From: Sphingomonas sp. Leaf208
GTDB taxonomy: Bacteria; Pseudomonadota; Alphaproteobacteria; Sphingomonadales; Sphingomonadaceae
NCBI RefSeq assembly: GCF_001421415.1
Contig: NZ_LMKH01000012.1
Coordinates: forward strand, 418,597-482,596
Direction: 5' to 3'
DNA: 64,000 bases
A program made the translations under genes and the position numbers. Of this stretch, positions 1-10,204 are shown one piece after another. Below the pieces are notes generated by a model that was given only the letters and a program-made list of their open reading frames with translations, made no database searches and was not told the DNA's origin. The stretch's first letter is position 1; each line of letters opens with the position of its first letter.

Positions 1-1605
1 GTCGAAGCCGGTGCCGGTCTGCGGCTCGAAGCTTTCCGAATAGCTGACGAACGGCGCGAGGCCGACCTTCGTCTCGTACAACGCGCCGAGGCGGCCGGTG
101 AACGCGGTCTGGTGGAGCCGCGTCACGCCGCTCGCCGCCCCTGCCGCGGCGTTGCGGTTCACCGTCGTCTGGTCGTACCAGTCGTAGCGGCCGCTCGCGA
201 TCAGTTGCAGCGCGCCGATCGCGATCTGGTCCTGCACATAGGCGCCGACCTGGTCGATCTTGCGGAAACTGCGCGTCTGGGTGAGCGGGAAGTTCGGCTG
301 CACGCCGCCATAGACGGGCGCGAACAGGTTCAGGTTCGGGATGCTGGTCGCCGGATTACCCGTGACGCCGGTGTTGAACTGCTGGTCGTTGTTACCCTGG
401 TTGTTCTGCCAGTCGACGCCCGCGAGCAGCGTGTGCTGCAACGGCCCGGTCACGAACTTGGCGGTCGCGTGGTTGTCGATCGTGATCGTCCGGAACGACT
501 CGTCCGACCCACCGCCGCCACGTACGATCGTCGAGAAATCGGTATTGCGATTGGCGCCCGTGCCGGTCGTGGCGAACGCGGAGAGGTAGATCTGCCGATA
601 ATGGAGATCGACGTCGAGATAGCGCGCGCTGGTCGCCCAGCTCAGCCGGTCGTTGAAATCGTGGCGGAACAGCAGCGTCGCCGATTTCTGCTTGCGATCG
701 AACGCCTCGTACGCCGGCTCGCTCACGTTGAAGTCGGTCGCGAACTGGCCAAACGGATTGGCGAGCGCGGAGCCGTAGACCGGCACGCCGCTGTACGACG
801 CAGACTCCGGATCGCGCTGGTAGTTGAGGATCAGCGTCACGCTCGTCGCCCCGTCGGGCGCAAAGGTCAGCATCGGCCGCGCATAATAGCGCCGGTTGCC
901 GGTCATCGCGACGAACCCGTCGGACCGTTCCGCGCCGGCGATGACGCGGAACAGCCATTTGTGATCCTTGTCGAGCGGCTGGTTCACGTCGATCACCGAT
1001 CGCAACAGGTCGAAATTGCCGCCCGCCAGCTCGATCCGCCCGCCGGACTCCGCGTAGGGGACCTTGCTGGTGAGATTCACCAACCCGCCCGGGGTCGAGT
1101 TGCCATAGAGGACCGAGGCCGGGCCCTTGATCACGTCAACGCGCTCGACGAGGTGGAAGTCGATCTGCGGCGTGGAATAGACGCCGCCGAGCAGCCGCAT
1201 TCCGTCCATATACTGGCCGGGCGCGAAGCCGCGGACGTAGAGCTGGTCGTAGCGCGTGGCGACGTTGCCGCGCTGGTTGGGCGAGACGCCCGCGACATAG
1301 CCGAGCGCCTGGTTGATCGACAGCGCGTTGCGGAGCGTCAGTTCCTTCTCGTCGATACTGGTGATAACCTGCGGCGTGCGGATCAGCGGCGTCTCGGTCT
1401 TGGTACCCGTGCTGCCGGTCTTGCGGATCCGCTCGCCGTTGACGACGATCTCGTCCTTGCGGGTCTGGATGGCATCGTCCGTCGGCGGGGGGTCGTCCGA
1501 GGCAACGACTGCCGGGGCAGGCACATGCTCTGCCGCGAATGCCGGCACTGCGATGCTGCCCAACGCCGTCCCCAACAGCATCCCGACCATGAAACGTCCC
1601 CGCAT
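1..1605 (-). CDS. TonB-dependent siderophore receptor (3' end outside window)
   Basis: Outer-membrane receptor for energy-coupled uptake of a ferric siderophore. The visible 535 residues begin with a signal peptide ending near AVPAFA. A TonB-box/plug region follows (residues about 45-175) with the typical plug signatures YVRGF, VERVDVIKGPASVLYG and GGLVNLTSK. The remainder is alternating beta-strand sequence of the barrel. The C-terminal part lies beyond position 1. ATG at 1605 is chosen; an in-frame ATG at 1590 is an alternative. It is divergent from a DUF3649/PepSY/DUF3325 operon, a common partner set for siderophore receptors, with a Fur-box-like site between them. The actual ligand cannot be told. 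Confidence 0.9.
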   Translation of the reverse strand, partial: MRGRFMVGMLLGTALGSIAVPAFAAEHVPAPAVVASDDPPPTDDAIQTRKDEIVVNGERIRKTGSTGTKTETPLIRTPQVITSIDEKELTLRNALSINQALGYVAGVSPNQRGNVATRYDQLYVRGFAPGQYMDGMRLLGGVYSTPQIDFHLVERVDVIKGPASVLYGNSTPGGLVNLTSKVPYAESGGRIELAGGNFDLLRSVIDVNQPLDKDHKWLFRVIAGAERSDGFVAMTGNRRYYARPMLTFAPDGATSVTLILNYQRDPESASYSGVPVYGSALANPFGQFATDFNVSEPAYEAFDRKQKSATLLFRHDFNDRLSWATSARYLDVDLHYRQIYLSAFATTGTGANRNTDFSTIVRGGGGSDESFRTITIDNHATAKFVTGPLQHTLLAGVDWQNNQGNNDQQFNTGVTGNPATSIPNLNLFAPVYGGVQPNFPLTQTRSFRKIDQVGAYVQDQIAIGALQLIASGRYDWYDQTTVNRNAAAGAASGVTRLHQTAFTGRLGALYETKVGLAPFVSYSESFEPQTGTGFD

Positions 1606-1621
1606 AAGCGCTACCCACTTT

Positions 1622-1640
1622 GATATTGATAATGACTCGC
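1622..1640. promoter_or_regulatory. Fur-box-like site between divergent iron-uptake genes
   Basis: GATATTGATAATGACTCGC matches the classical Fur consensus GATAATGATAATCATTATC at 14 of 19 positions, in an otherwise GC-rich region. It lies 17 bp upstream of the TonB receptor start and upstream of the divergent DUF3649/PepSY operon, so iron-Fur could repress both. This is inference from sequence similarity and context. Confidence 0.5.
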
Positions 1641-1763
1641 AAAGCCCGCTAAAGGCGGTTTGGAAGCACGGCAAGGAAAAATGACAAAATGTTCATGCAC
1701 GGCCGGATCCTGAAAGCCGGCCCTTTTCCCTCGGGCCGAAGAGTGCGCCCGCTCGTCTGGAGC

Positions 1764-2018
1764 ATGGCGTTCCGAAGCCTTACGGCACTGGTCGGTGGCT
1801 ATGCCGCGGCGGCGGTGCTGGCGACGTTGATTGCCCGTCTGCTGCCCATCGCGCGCGTCGAAGCGACGAGCTGGGGCATGATCCTGTCGTTCCCGATCTA
1901 TGCCGGCATCGCCTTGTGGTGCTTTCACGAACACCGGCTTTTGCGAGTAGCGGCCGCAGTGTGGGGGATCGCGACCTTTGGCGGCGGATTGCTCTGGTTG
2001 CTCGGCGTTCGTCCATGA
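1764..2018 (+). CDS. DUF3649-like small inner-membrane protein
   Basis: A protein of about 84 residues with three hydrophobic stretches (GGYAAAAVLATLIARLL, a central MILSFPIYAGIALW, and a terminal helix ending LLWLLGV). It resembles DUF3649 proteins, which sit between siderophore receptors and PepSY proteins in other proteobacteria; the role is unknown but linked to iron uptake. An in-frame ATG at 1689 would add 25 polar, basic residues. ATG 1764 (MAFRSLTALVGGY) starts where the family similarity begins. Its stop overlaps the next start by 4 bp, so the two are translationally coupled. Confidence 0.6.
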   Translation: MAFRSLTALVGGYAAAAVLATLIARLLPIARVEATSWGMILSFPIYAGIALWCFHEHRLLRVAAAVWGIATFGGGLLWLLGVRP

Positions 2019-3574
2019 CGTCGGCGGTCGGAACTACGCTGCGCCAGAGCATGGCGTGGATCCACGGCTGGCTGGGGCTGCTGGCGGGATGGATCCTGTT
2101 TGCGATGTTCCTGACCGGAACGGCGAGCTATTTCCGGCCCGAGATCACGCAGTGGATGCAGCCCGAGTTCCGCGCGACGCCTGTGTCGACCGCGCACGCC
2201 GCGCAGACTGCGGTGACGCACCTGCAGCGCGTCGGCGCGGACGATATCCAGTGGTACATCTACCTTCCCGATGCGCGGACTGCGGTCACGCGGATCTTCG
2301 AACAGCGCAAGCCGGACCCCAAGGCCGTCAAGCGTCGCGCGCCGGAGATCGTGCTCGATCCCGCGACCGGTGACGACGTGCACGCTCGCGAGACGCGCGG
2401 CGGGGAGCATTTTTATCGCTTCCATTTCCAGCTGCAATTGCCGCATCCCTGGGGACGCTGGCTGGCCGGGCTGTGCGCGATGTTCATGCTCGGCGCGATC
2501 GTATCGGGCGTCATCACGCACAAGCGCATCTTTGCGGACTTCTTCACGCTGCGCTGGAACAAGGGGCAGCGTAGCTGGCTCGACGCGCACAATGTGTCCG
2601 CGGTGCTGGCGCTGCCATATCACGCGATGATCACCTATACCGGGCTGATCACGCTGGTTGCGATGTACATGCCGTGGCCGGTCGTCGCGAACTACGCAAA
2701 GCCTGCCGATTTCGCGCAAGCCGCGTTCGGCACGCCGACCGAGCGCGAGGCGGCGGGTACGCTGGCTCGGCTGGTGCCGATCGGCCCGCTGGTCGCCGAT
2801 GCTGAGCGACGCTTCGGTGCGTCCGTGGCGACGGTCGTGGTGCGCAATCCTAACGATGCCGCGAGCACCGTCACGCTGTACCGTCATTCGAGCGCGTCGC
2901 TCAACGGACGCGGGCCGTCGGTCACCTATGCGGGCAGCGACGGACGGTTCCTGGAGGGCGCCGCCGATGTCGGGCCCGCGCTCGCCACTGCGGGCGTGAT
3001 GCTCGGGCTGCACGTCGCGCAATTCGCGGGCCCGGCGTTGCGCTGGGCGTATTTCGTGCTCGGGCTGACCGGCGCGGCGATGGTCGGAACCGGGCTGCTG
3101 CTGTGGACCGCCAAGCGTCGCAAGCCGGGTGCGGCGCCGTTCTTCGGACTGAAGCTGGTCGAGCGGCTGAACATCGGCGTTATCGCCGGCCTGCCGATCG
3201 GAATGGCCGCCTATCTGCTCGCCAACCGCCTGATCCCGGCCGACGCCGCGAACCGCGCCGATGCCGAAGTCGCGACGATGTTCTGGGTATGGGGCGGCGT
3301 TGCGCTCCTGCAATTGCTGCGACCGGCGCGCCGCGCGTGGACCGAGGGGTTCGCGATCGGCGCGCTCGCGTTCGCGGCGATCCCGGTGGCCGATACGCTC
3401 ACCACATCGCGCGGGCTGCCCGGATCGATGCTGTCCGGCGACACGCTGTTCGCGGCGTTCGACTTCGCCATGCTCGCGGTCGCCGCGCTGCTGGCGCTCG
3501 GTGCATGGCGCTCGGCCCGAAGCAAACCCGTCGCAAAGATCCGCAAAACACTCTCGGAGACCGTTCATGCTTGA
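2015..3574 (+). CDS. PepSY-associated TM helix protein, iron-uptake associated
   Basis: Inner-membrane protein of 519 residues of the PepSY/PepSY_TM family, often found with siderophore receptors and thought to act in ferric-siderophore reduction or handling. The first TM helix is WIHGWLGLLAGWILFAMFLTG, followed by a periplasmic domain. A second TM pair surrounds GRWLAGLCAMFMLGAIVSG, and further helices lie at residues about 330-500. Conserved histidines (HGWLG, HNVSA, LPYHAMITYTG) fit haem or metal binding. ATG 2015 overlaps the upstream TGA; an upstream in-frame extension to 1916 is non-homologous. It is the second gene of the operon and overlaps the next gene by 8 bp. Confidence 0.8.
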   Translation: MTSAVGTTLRQSMAWIHGWLGLLAGWILFAMFLTGTASYFRPEITQWMQPEFRATPVSTAHAAQTAVTHLQRVGADDIQWYIYLPDARTAVTRIFEQRKPDPKAVKRRAPEIVLDPATGDDVHARETRGGEHFYRFHFQLQLPHPWGRWLAGLCAMFMLGAIVSGVITHKRIFADFFTLRWNKGQRSWLDAHNVSAVLALPYHAMITYTGLITLVAMYMPWPVVANYAKPADFAQAAFGTPTEREAAGTLARLVPIGPLVADAERRFGASVATVVVRNPNDAASTVTLYRHSSASLNGRGPSVTYAGSDGRFLEGAADVGPALATAGVMLGLHVAQFAGPALRWAYFVLGLTGAAMVGTGLLLWTAKRRKPGAAPFFGLKLVERLNIGVIAGLPIGMAAYLLANRLIPADAANRADAEVATMFWVWGGVALLQLLRPARRAWTEGFAIGALAFAAIPVADTLTTSRGLPGSMLSGDTLFAAFDFAMLAVAALLALGAWRSARSKPVAKIRKTLSETVHA

Positions 3575-3872
3575 AGCTACGATATTGTGCTTCTTCGGCT
3601 GGCTGCTGCTGGCGGCGACCGCGTTCAAGTACCGGCGGGACCTCGGGATCGTTGCGCCGTCCGCGATCCGCGTGCTGCGAATTGTCGCCGCGCTCGTGCT
3701 CGCGGTGGCGCTGTTCCACTGTGGCGCGCCACTGACCGGCGAGCGGTTCGTGCGGTTCCTCGGCGCGGCGTCGATCGCTGGCGTCGCGCTGGTGATGCTG
3801 CTGTCGTTCAAGCCAGTCGAGACGATGCAGCCGGTCCGGATTGCGCTGAAGGTCGCGCGCGTTCGGCGTTGA
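3567..3872 (+). CDS. DUF3325-like membrane protein
   Basis: A 101-residue protein with three predicted TM helices (ATILCFFGWLLLAATAF, the segment around LRIVAALVLAVALF, and RFLGAASIAGVALVMLLSF). Size, topology and position directly after a PepSY protein match DUF3325, a usual third member of DUF3649-PepSY-DUF3325 iron-uptake operons. It starts inside the last codons of the PepSY gene (8 bp overlap). Function unknown. The 86 bp that follow precede an unrelated exported hydrolase gene. Confidence 0.6.
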   Translation: MLEATILCFFGWLLLAATAFKYRRDLGIVAPSAIRVLRIVAALVLAVALFHCGAPLTGERFVRFLGAASIAGVALVMLLSFKPVETMQPVRIALKVARVRR

Positions 3873-3958
3873 CGGACACGGATCGGAACGGGCGTCATCC
3901 GCTGACGTTTCAGGGATATAGCGTCCCATCGGCGCATCCTCCCGAGAAGGACATCATC

Positions 3959-5305
3959 GTGCGCCGAACCAAAATCTCCGCTCGCCTCTGCACGATCGCT
4001 CTCGCGGCATCGGCCCTCACCGCCGGATCCGCTACCGCGCAGACGATCGCGCTGACCGGTGTCCGGTTGATCGACGGGCGCGGCGGCGCACCAGTGGACG
4101 ATGCGACCATCGTGATCGCAAACGGACGGATCGTTGCGGCGGGCAAGGTCGCGGTGCCGGCGGGCGCGGAACGACGCGACTATCGGGGACGGACCGTTAT
4201 GCCCGGCCTCGTCTCGGACCACAGCCATGTCGGACAGGTGAGCGGCACCGAGACGGGCGCGAAGAACTACACGCGCGCCAACATCGTCGCACAGCTCGCC
4301 CAGTATCGCCGCTACGGCGTGACGACGGTTACGGCGCTCGGCAACAACGGTCCGGCGTTCGTCGGGATACGCGCCGACGCGCATGCCGGACGGATCGACG
4401 GCGCGGACCTGTTCGGCGTGATGCAGGGGATCGGCGTTCCCAATGGCGCGCCACCGCAGGCGATGCTGAAGGTCGGGCCGGACCAGCTGTTCCGGCCCTC
4501 GACCCCCGAGGAAGCCCGCAAGGCGGTCGCGATGATGGCAGCTGAGAAGACCGATCTCGTGAAGCTGTGGCTCGACGATTTCGGCGGCAGCGTACCGGTC
4601 AAGATGAGCCCTGCCGTCTACCGAGCGGTGATCGCCGAGGCGCACGCGCGCGGGCTGCGCGTGGCGGCGCATATCCACGATCTCGCGGATGCGGAGGCGA
4701 TCGTCGCGGCGGGCGCGGACATCATCGCGCACGGTATCCGCGACACGCCGGTGCCCCCTGCGTTCGTCGCGACGCTGAAGGCGAAGGGCATCTGGTACAT
4801 CCCGACGCTACAACTCGACGAGGCGACGTTCGCCTGGGCCGATCGCGCACCGTGGACGCAGACGCCGTTCGCCCGCGCCGCGTTGTCGCCGGCGCTCGCG
4901 CAACAGGTCGACGATCCGGCGTGGCGTGCGAAGATCCTGGCCGATCCGAAGACGGCCGATGCGCGGAAATCGCTGGCGATGAACCTGCGCAACCTGAAGA
5001 CGCTGTACGACGCCGGCGTGAAGATCGGGTTCGGCACGGACAGTGGTGCGAGCGCGGTGCGCGTGCCGGGCATCGCCGAACACCGCGAACTCGCGCTGAT
5101 GGTCGAGGCGGGACTAACTCCGGCGCAGGCCGTGCGGGTTGCCACGGCTGCGGGCGCGGACCTGCTCGGATTGCGCGATCGCGGCATGATTGTGGCCGGA
5201 ACGCGCGCCGATTTGCTGGTAGTCGATGGCGACCCATCCCGCTCGATCGCCGACGTCGATAGAGTCGTCGAGACTTGGGTAGAAGGACGCGCTGCGCCGT
5301 TCTGA
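3959..5305 (+). CDS. exported metal-dependent amidohydrolase
   Basis: A 448-residue secreted enzyme of the imidazolonepropionase-like amidohydrolase family. The signal peptide ends near GSATAQT. Metal-site motifs are visible in order: SDHSHVG (HxH-type strand 1), AAHIHD, AHGIRD and GTDSGAS. The GTG start at 3959 is chosen because AGAAGGA lies 8 bases upstream and the signal peptide begins there; reading further upstream gives sequence unlike the family. Likely substrates are cyclic amides, peptides or lactams, but none can be assigned. It stands alone between the iron-uptake operon and an exported esterase. Confidence 0.8.
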   Translation: MRRTKISARLCTIALAASALTAGSATAQTIALTGVRLIDGRGGAPVDDATIVIANGRIVAAGKVAVPAGAERRDYRGRTVMPGLVSDHSHVGQVSGTETGAKNYTRANIVAQLAQYRRYGVTTVTALGNNGPAFVGIRADAHAGRIDGADLFGVMQGIGVPNGAPPQAMLKVGPDQLFRPSTPEEARKAVAMMAAEKTDLVKLWLDDFGGSVPVKMSPAVYRAVIAEAHARGLRVAAHIHDLADAEAIVAAGADIIAHGIRDTPVPPAFVATLKAKGIWYIPTLQLDEATFAWADRAPWTQTPFARAALSPALAQQVDDPAWRAKILADPKTADARKSLAMNLRNLKTLYDAGVKIGFGTDSGASAVRVPGIAEHRELALMVEAGLTPAQAVRVATAAGADLLGLRDRGMIVAGTRADLLVVDGDPSRSIADVDRVVETWVEGRAAPF

Positions 5306-5438
5306 TACGTCGAAGAGTCGCTTCGGCGGCCAAAAGAACGTGTGAATATCGCTGGTTACGCCGCCCTGCGGGAACGGAAACCCGATCACGCGGTTCTAAG
5401 CGGCGAGTGGGGGCACTCGAAACAGGATACCATACCGC

Positions 5439-6569
5439 ATGACCAACCGATCATCGCGCACGCTGATGGCGCTCGCTACCGCGACCTTGATCACGACATC
5501 GGGTATCGCCCTGACGAGCGGCGCGATTGCGCAGTCCGCACGGTCGGTCGATGCGCCACCACCGCCGCCACCCGCACCGACCGCGACCCAGCCGGCAAAG
5601 GCAGCACCCGACATGCAGGCCGTGCTCGACCAGCTCGCCGCGCTCGGTGGCAAGCCGATCGAGACACTCACGCCAGCCGTCGCGCGGATGCAGCCGTCGG
5701 CAGCCGATGGCGCCAAGCAGGTCATGATCAAGCACGGCCTGTCGGCGACGCCCGACGCGACGGTGACGACGCGCGACGTGCCCTATGGCAGCGACGCGAA
5801 CCAGTTCGCCCGGATCTACAAGCCGGCATCGCTCGCCAACGCCAAGAACCTGCCGGTCGTCGTCTATTATCACGGCGGCGGCTGGGTGATCGCGACGGTC
5901 GACACCTACGACGCTGCACCACGTTTGCTCGCCAAACAGCTGGGCGCGATCGTCGTGTCGGTCGAGTATCGCCATGCACCGGAGTTCAAGTTCCCGGCAC
6001 AGCATGACGACGCAGCCGCGGCCTATCGTTGGACGCTGCAGAATGCGGCAAGCTGGGGTGGCGATCCGCGCAAGATCGCGGTCGCAGGCGAGAGCGCCGG
6101 CGGCAATCTAGCGGTCGCGACGGCAATCTATGCGCGCGACAACCGGCTTACCACGCCGCTGCACATCGTATCGGTCTACCCGATCGCGAACAGCAGCATG
6201 ACGCTGCCGTCGCGGATGGATTCGGCGAATGCGAAGCCGCTGAACGGCGCTATGCTGAAGTGGTTCGGTTATTATTACCAGACCAATCCTGCCGATGCGC
6301 AGGACCCGCGGCTGAACCTCGTGAAGGCAAACCTGCGCGGCCTGCCGCCGACGACGATCATCAACGCGCAGATCGATCCGCTGCGCTCCGACGGCGAGAC
6401 ACTCGCAGCGGCGATGCGCGCGGCGGGCGACAAGGTCGAGCAGCGCACCTTTCCGGGCGTGACTCACGAGTTCTTCGGCATGGGCATGGTCGTGCGTGGT
6501 GCGCAGGATGCAAACACGCTGGCGATCGCGCGGCTCAAGGCAGCATTCGCCGCCAAGCCTAAGCACTAA
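5439..6569 (+). CDS. exported alpha/beta hydrolase (HSL-type esterase)
   Basis: A 376-residue secreted esterase or lipase of the hormone-sensitive-lipase family. Signal peptide residues 1-32 end in GAIAQ; a proline-rich linker (PPPPPPAPT) follows. Catalytic features are the oxyanion-hole motif HGGGW, nucleophile elbow GESAGG, acid region DPLRSDGE, and catalytic His in VTHEFFG. It probably hydrolyses short-chain esters in the periplasm. A stem-loop terminator follows immediately. No operon partner is evident. Confidence 0.85.
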   Translation: MTNRSSRTLMALATATLITTSGIALTSGAIAQSARSVDAPPPPPPAPTATQPAKAAPDMQAVLDQLAALGGKPIETLTPAVARMQPSAADGAKQVMIKHGLSATPDATVTTRDVPYGSDANQFARIYKPASLANAKNLPVVVYYHGGGWVIATVDTYDAAPRLLAKQLGAIVVSVEYRHAPEFKFPAQHDDAAAAYRWTLQNAASWGGDPRKIAVAGESAGGNLAVATAIYARDNRLTTPLHIVSVYPIANSSMTLPSRMDSANAKPLNGAMLKWFGYYYQTNPADAQDPRLNLVKANLRGLPPTTIINAQIDPLRSDGETLAAAMRAAGDKVEQRTFPGVTHEFFGMGMVVRGAQDANTLAIARLKAAFAAKPKH

Positions 6570-6578
6570 TTGAGATGC

Positions 6579-6604
6579 GCCGGGGTGGTGCGAACCACCT
6601 CGGC
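6579..6604 (+). terminator. Rho-independent terminator after esterase gene
   Basis: GCCGGGGTGGT and ACCACCTCGGC form an 11-bp stem with one mismatch around a GCGA loop, 10 bp after the esterase stop, followed by a pyrimidine-rich CCTTCTGTT tract. Confidence 0.6.
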
Positions 6605-6639
6605 CCTTCTGTTGCTGCTCCGATCAAGCCGGTTGGCCA

Positions 6640-6895
6640 GTTGCGAACTCCGCAAGTTAGCCCCACGACTATTGATAAGTACCCGTTATCAACGCCTTTC
6701 GGCTCAACAAGCCCGTTGATGTAGGATAGTTTTATCTACATAACGCGGTTAGTTGATATTTCTCAGCTATCGCTATTCCGACAATATTAGGGCAGCCTAC
6801 TCAGAGAGTTACGTCTTAACTTGAGCATGACGCACAATTTAATTACAAATCAGTCTGATATTTGATACTCAGTCTATTGGAAGCGGGGCCGATAG
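6640..6895. other. AT-rich intergenic stretch with inverted repeat
   Basis: This stretch is visibly more AT-rich than the rest of the window (for example the bases around 6720-6860). It holds a perfect 7-bp inverted repeat TTGATAA-N7-TTATCAA at 6672-6692, which could be a regulator site for the small gene at 6896. No coding potential is seen. The composition suggests a different origin from the flanks. Confidence 0.4.
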
Positions 6896-7129
6896 ATGAA
6901 CGTTCAAGTCATGGTTGCGGGCGTTATACTCGTTGCCGCCATTGCAGGCGTGGTGCGGTGGCAACAAAAGCTTGCGCGTACCAGACGTTACGGCGCGCGG
7001 CGCCATCGGCATCGCAAGCCGATCAAACGCGACAACTGGGTAATGAAATTTCTGCGGGAAAATCCCGCGAGGCGCCTGATGGAGCGGCGCCATTATCGGT
7101 CGCCGGGCAAGACGGACCAGACATTGTAA
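6896..7129 (+). CDS. small membrane protein, unknown
   Basis: A 77-residue product with one N-terminal TM helix (VMVAGVILVAAIAGVV, residues 5-20) and a strongly basic cytoplasmic tail rich in Arg, Lys and His. No family is recognised. It follows an AT-rich segment with an inverted repeat and precedes the convergent prfC gene. An overlapping frame (6862-7167) is open too, so the call rests mainly on the clean TM helix and an ATG start. Confidence 0.4.
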   Translation: MNVQVMVAGVILVAAIAGVVRWQQKLARTRRYGARRHRHRKPIKRDNWVMKFLRENPARRLMERRHYRSPGKTDQTL

Positions 7130-7202
7130 TCTTGCAACCGCGGCCGACAAGGGTCGAAGACTTTTAGCAGCCTTAGAAGACCTTGCCGGCCGATCCGGTA
7201 TC

Positions 7203-8771
<1,569 letters not shown>

Positions 8772-9020
8772 GGCGTGGGTCCGGTGAGCCGAGTCGTCGG
8801 ACTTGGCTGGGAAAAGAAGGTTAGGCCGGGTTAGGCCTAGCTGCAGTCCGCGCGCGGTGCGGCGGGATGCAGTTGGAGAACGCGGCGGGCTTAGCGCCGC
8901 TCTTGGCAGATGTGGGGCGTGTAGGACAGAGGGGTGTGAGCGAGGCTGGTGTTGCCGTGCGGCGCGAGCGCCCCTCGGTGTCCTAAAGGAAACGCTACGT
9001 TTGCCCGAACCGGAACGCTC

Positions 9021-9130
9021 TCCCCTCCCTGGAAGGGAGGGGTTGGGGGTGGGTCGGTCAGCTTTGGCCGCAACCGTGCCGCGATACGGAAACCCACCCA
9101 CCCCCTGCCCCTCCCTTTCAGGGAAGGGGA
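9021..9130. repeat. palindromic repeat family A, copy 1
   Basis: Two outward-facing arms: CCCTCCCTGGAAGGGAGGGG then TTGGGGGTGGGTCGG, and about 30 bp later CCCACCCACCCCCTGCCCCTCCCTTTCAGGG-type sequence in inverted order. The same element recurs at 47514-47616 and 53434-53543. The interval 8772-9020, between prfC and this element, holds the prfC upstream region and nothing else recognisable. Confidence 0.8.
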
Positions 9131-9135
9131 GTTCG

Positions 9136-10017
9136 TCAGTGCTCCTGGACCAGCGTCACGCTCATTTCGATGCGCTTCGTACCGCCGGCGGGGATCTCGA
9201 ACACGCCGGGTTTGTCGCGATAATCGCCGGTATAGCCTTCGGGGTCGGCGATCCCGTGCCAGGGCTCGACGCAGACATAGGCCGCGCCGGGCTTGGTCCA
9301 GATGCCGAGCTTGCGCGTGTCGGGGAAGGCGATCCGCAACTGCGGGCCGGTCTCTGCGCCATAGGTGACCGCGTCGGAATGGATCGGGTCCCAGACCAGC
9401 GCATCCTTGGCGAAGAGCTCGTCGCGCAGGGCGATGACGCGGTCCTCGACCGGCGAGGGGCGCTCGTCGACGGCGATCTGGCCGTCGGGGCTAATCGCCT
9501 TCAGCTTGCCGGGCTCGTCGGCGTCGAACGTGATGCGGTGGTCGGCGCGGGCTTCGCCGTAGGGGAGCGGCCAGGCGAAGGCGGGGTGGAAGCCGAAGCT
9601 AGCCGGCATCGGCGCGTCGGTGCGGTTGTGGATGTGCGCCTCGAGCGTCAGCGTCGCGCCGTCTAACGTGAAGACGAGGTCGAGGGCGAACGCGAAGGGG
9701 TAGGCCTTCCGGGTTTCGTCGCTGTCGGTAAGGCGGAAGGTGGCGGAGGTTTCCGACTGCGCGACAACGTCGAACGTCGAATGGCGCGCGAAACCGTGCT
9801 TCTGCATCGGGTAGGCGGTGCCATTGAGGCGGATGACGCCTTCGTTGACGACGCCAACGACGGGGAAGAGGATCGGGGCGTGACCGGTCCAGAAGGCCGG
9901 GTCGGCGTTGGTCATCAGTTCGCGGCCGTCGGCGTCGTGGAGGTGGGTGAGCTCTGCACCGTGCGGGTTGATCTGCGCGGTGAGGTGGTCGTTGGCGATC
10001 GTGATCAGGTCGGTCAT
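9136..10017 (-). CDS. aldose 1-epimerase family protein
   Basis: A 293-residue enzyme of the galactose-mutarotase-like fold (LacX/YeaD-type aldose epimerase). Recognisable blocks are PHGAELTHL near residue 20, APILFPVVG, the catalytic-region KHGFAR, SFGFHPAF and the C-terminal CVEPWHGIADPEG with the conserved glutamate. It interconverts anomers of a free or phosphorylated sugar; the substrate is not known. Start ATG 10017 (MTDLITIAND). Its stop lies 5 bp from a family A repeat. Confidence 0.85.
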   Translation of the reverse strand: MTDLITIANDHLTAQINPHGAELTHLHDADGRELMTNADPAFWTGHAPILFPVVGVVNEGVIRLNGTAYPMQKHGFARHSTFDVVAQSETSATFRLTDSDETRKAYPFAFALDLVFTLDGATLTLEAHIHNRTDAPMPASFGFHPAFAWPLPYGEARADHRITFDADEPGKLKAISPDGQIAVDERPSPVEDRVIALRDELFAKDALVWDPIHSDAVTYGAETGPQLRIAFPDTRKLGIWTKPGAAYVCVEPWHGIADPEGYTGDYRDKPGVFEIPAGGTKRIEMSVTLVQEH

Positions 10018-10089
10018 GGGGTTCCTTCCGTGAGCCTCAAACGCGCGAGGCTCTAAAACGCTCACCCCACTCCACCTCACCTCACTCCA

Positions 10090-10187
10090 CCCCGGCGAAG
10101 GCCGGGGCCCAATTGGGAAACGTCGCCAACTGCGCGCATCGCTCCGTTACACCGGCCTTGCCATTTGGGCCCCGGCCTTCGCCGGGG
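10090..10187. repeat. palindromic repeat family C, copy 1
   Basis: CCCCGGCGAAGGCCGGGGCC-CAATT and, about 60 bp on, its inverted partner TTTGGGCCCCGGCCTTCGCC. Other copies are at 40614-40714 and 48114-48214. It separates the aldose epimerase start from the end of pheT and could act as a terminator for pheT. Confidence 0.8.
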
Positions 10188-10204
10188 TTGTGTTTGGGGG
10201 AGCG

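Noticed and set aside
112..1623. 503-codon open frame on the plus strand
   Set aside because: Antisense to the TonB receptor, no recognisable motif; a GC-rich shadow.
1925..4732. 935-codon open frame on the minus strand
   Set aside because: It runs opposite PepSY, DUF3325 and the amidohydrolase, is Arg-rich with no domain, and is a shadow of high-GC coding DNA.
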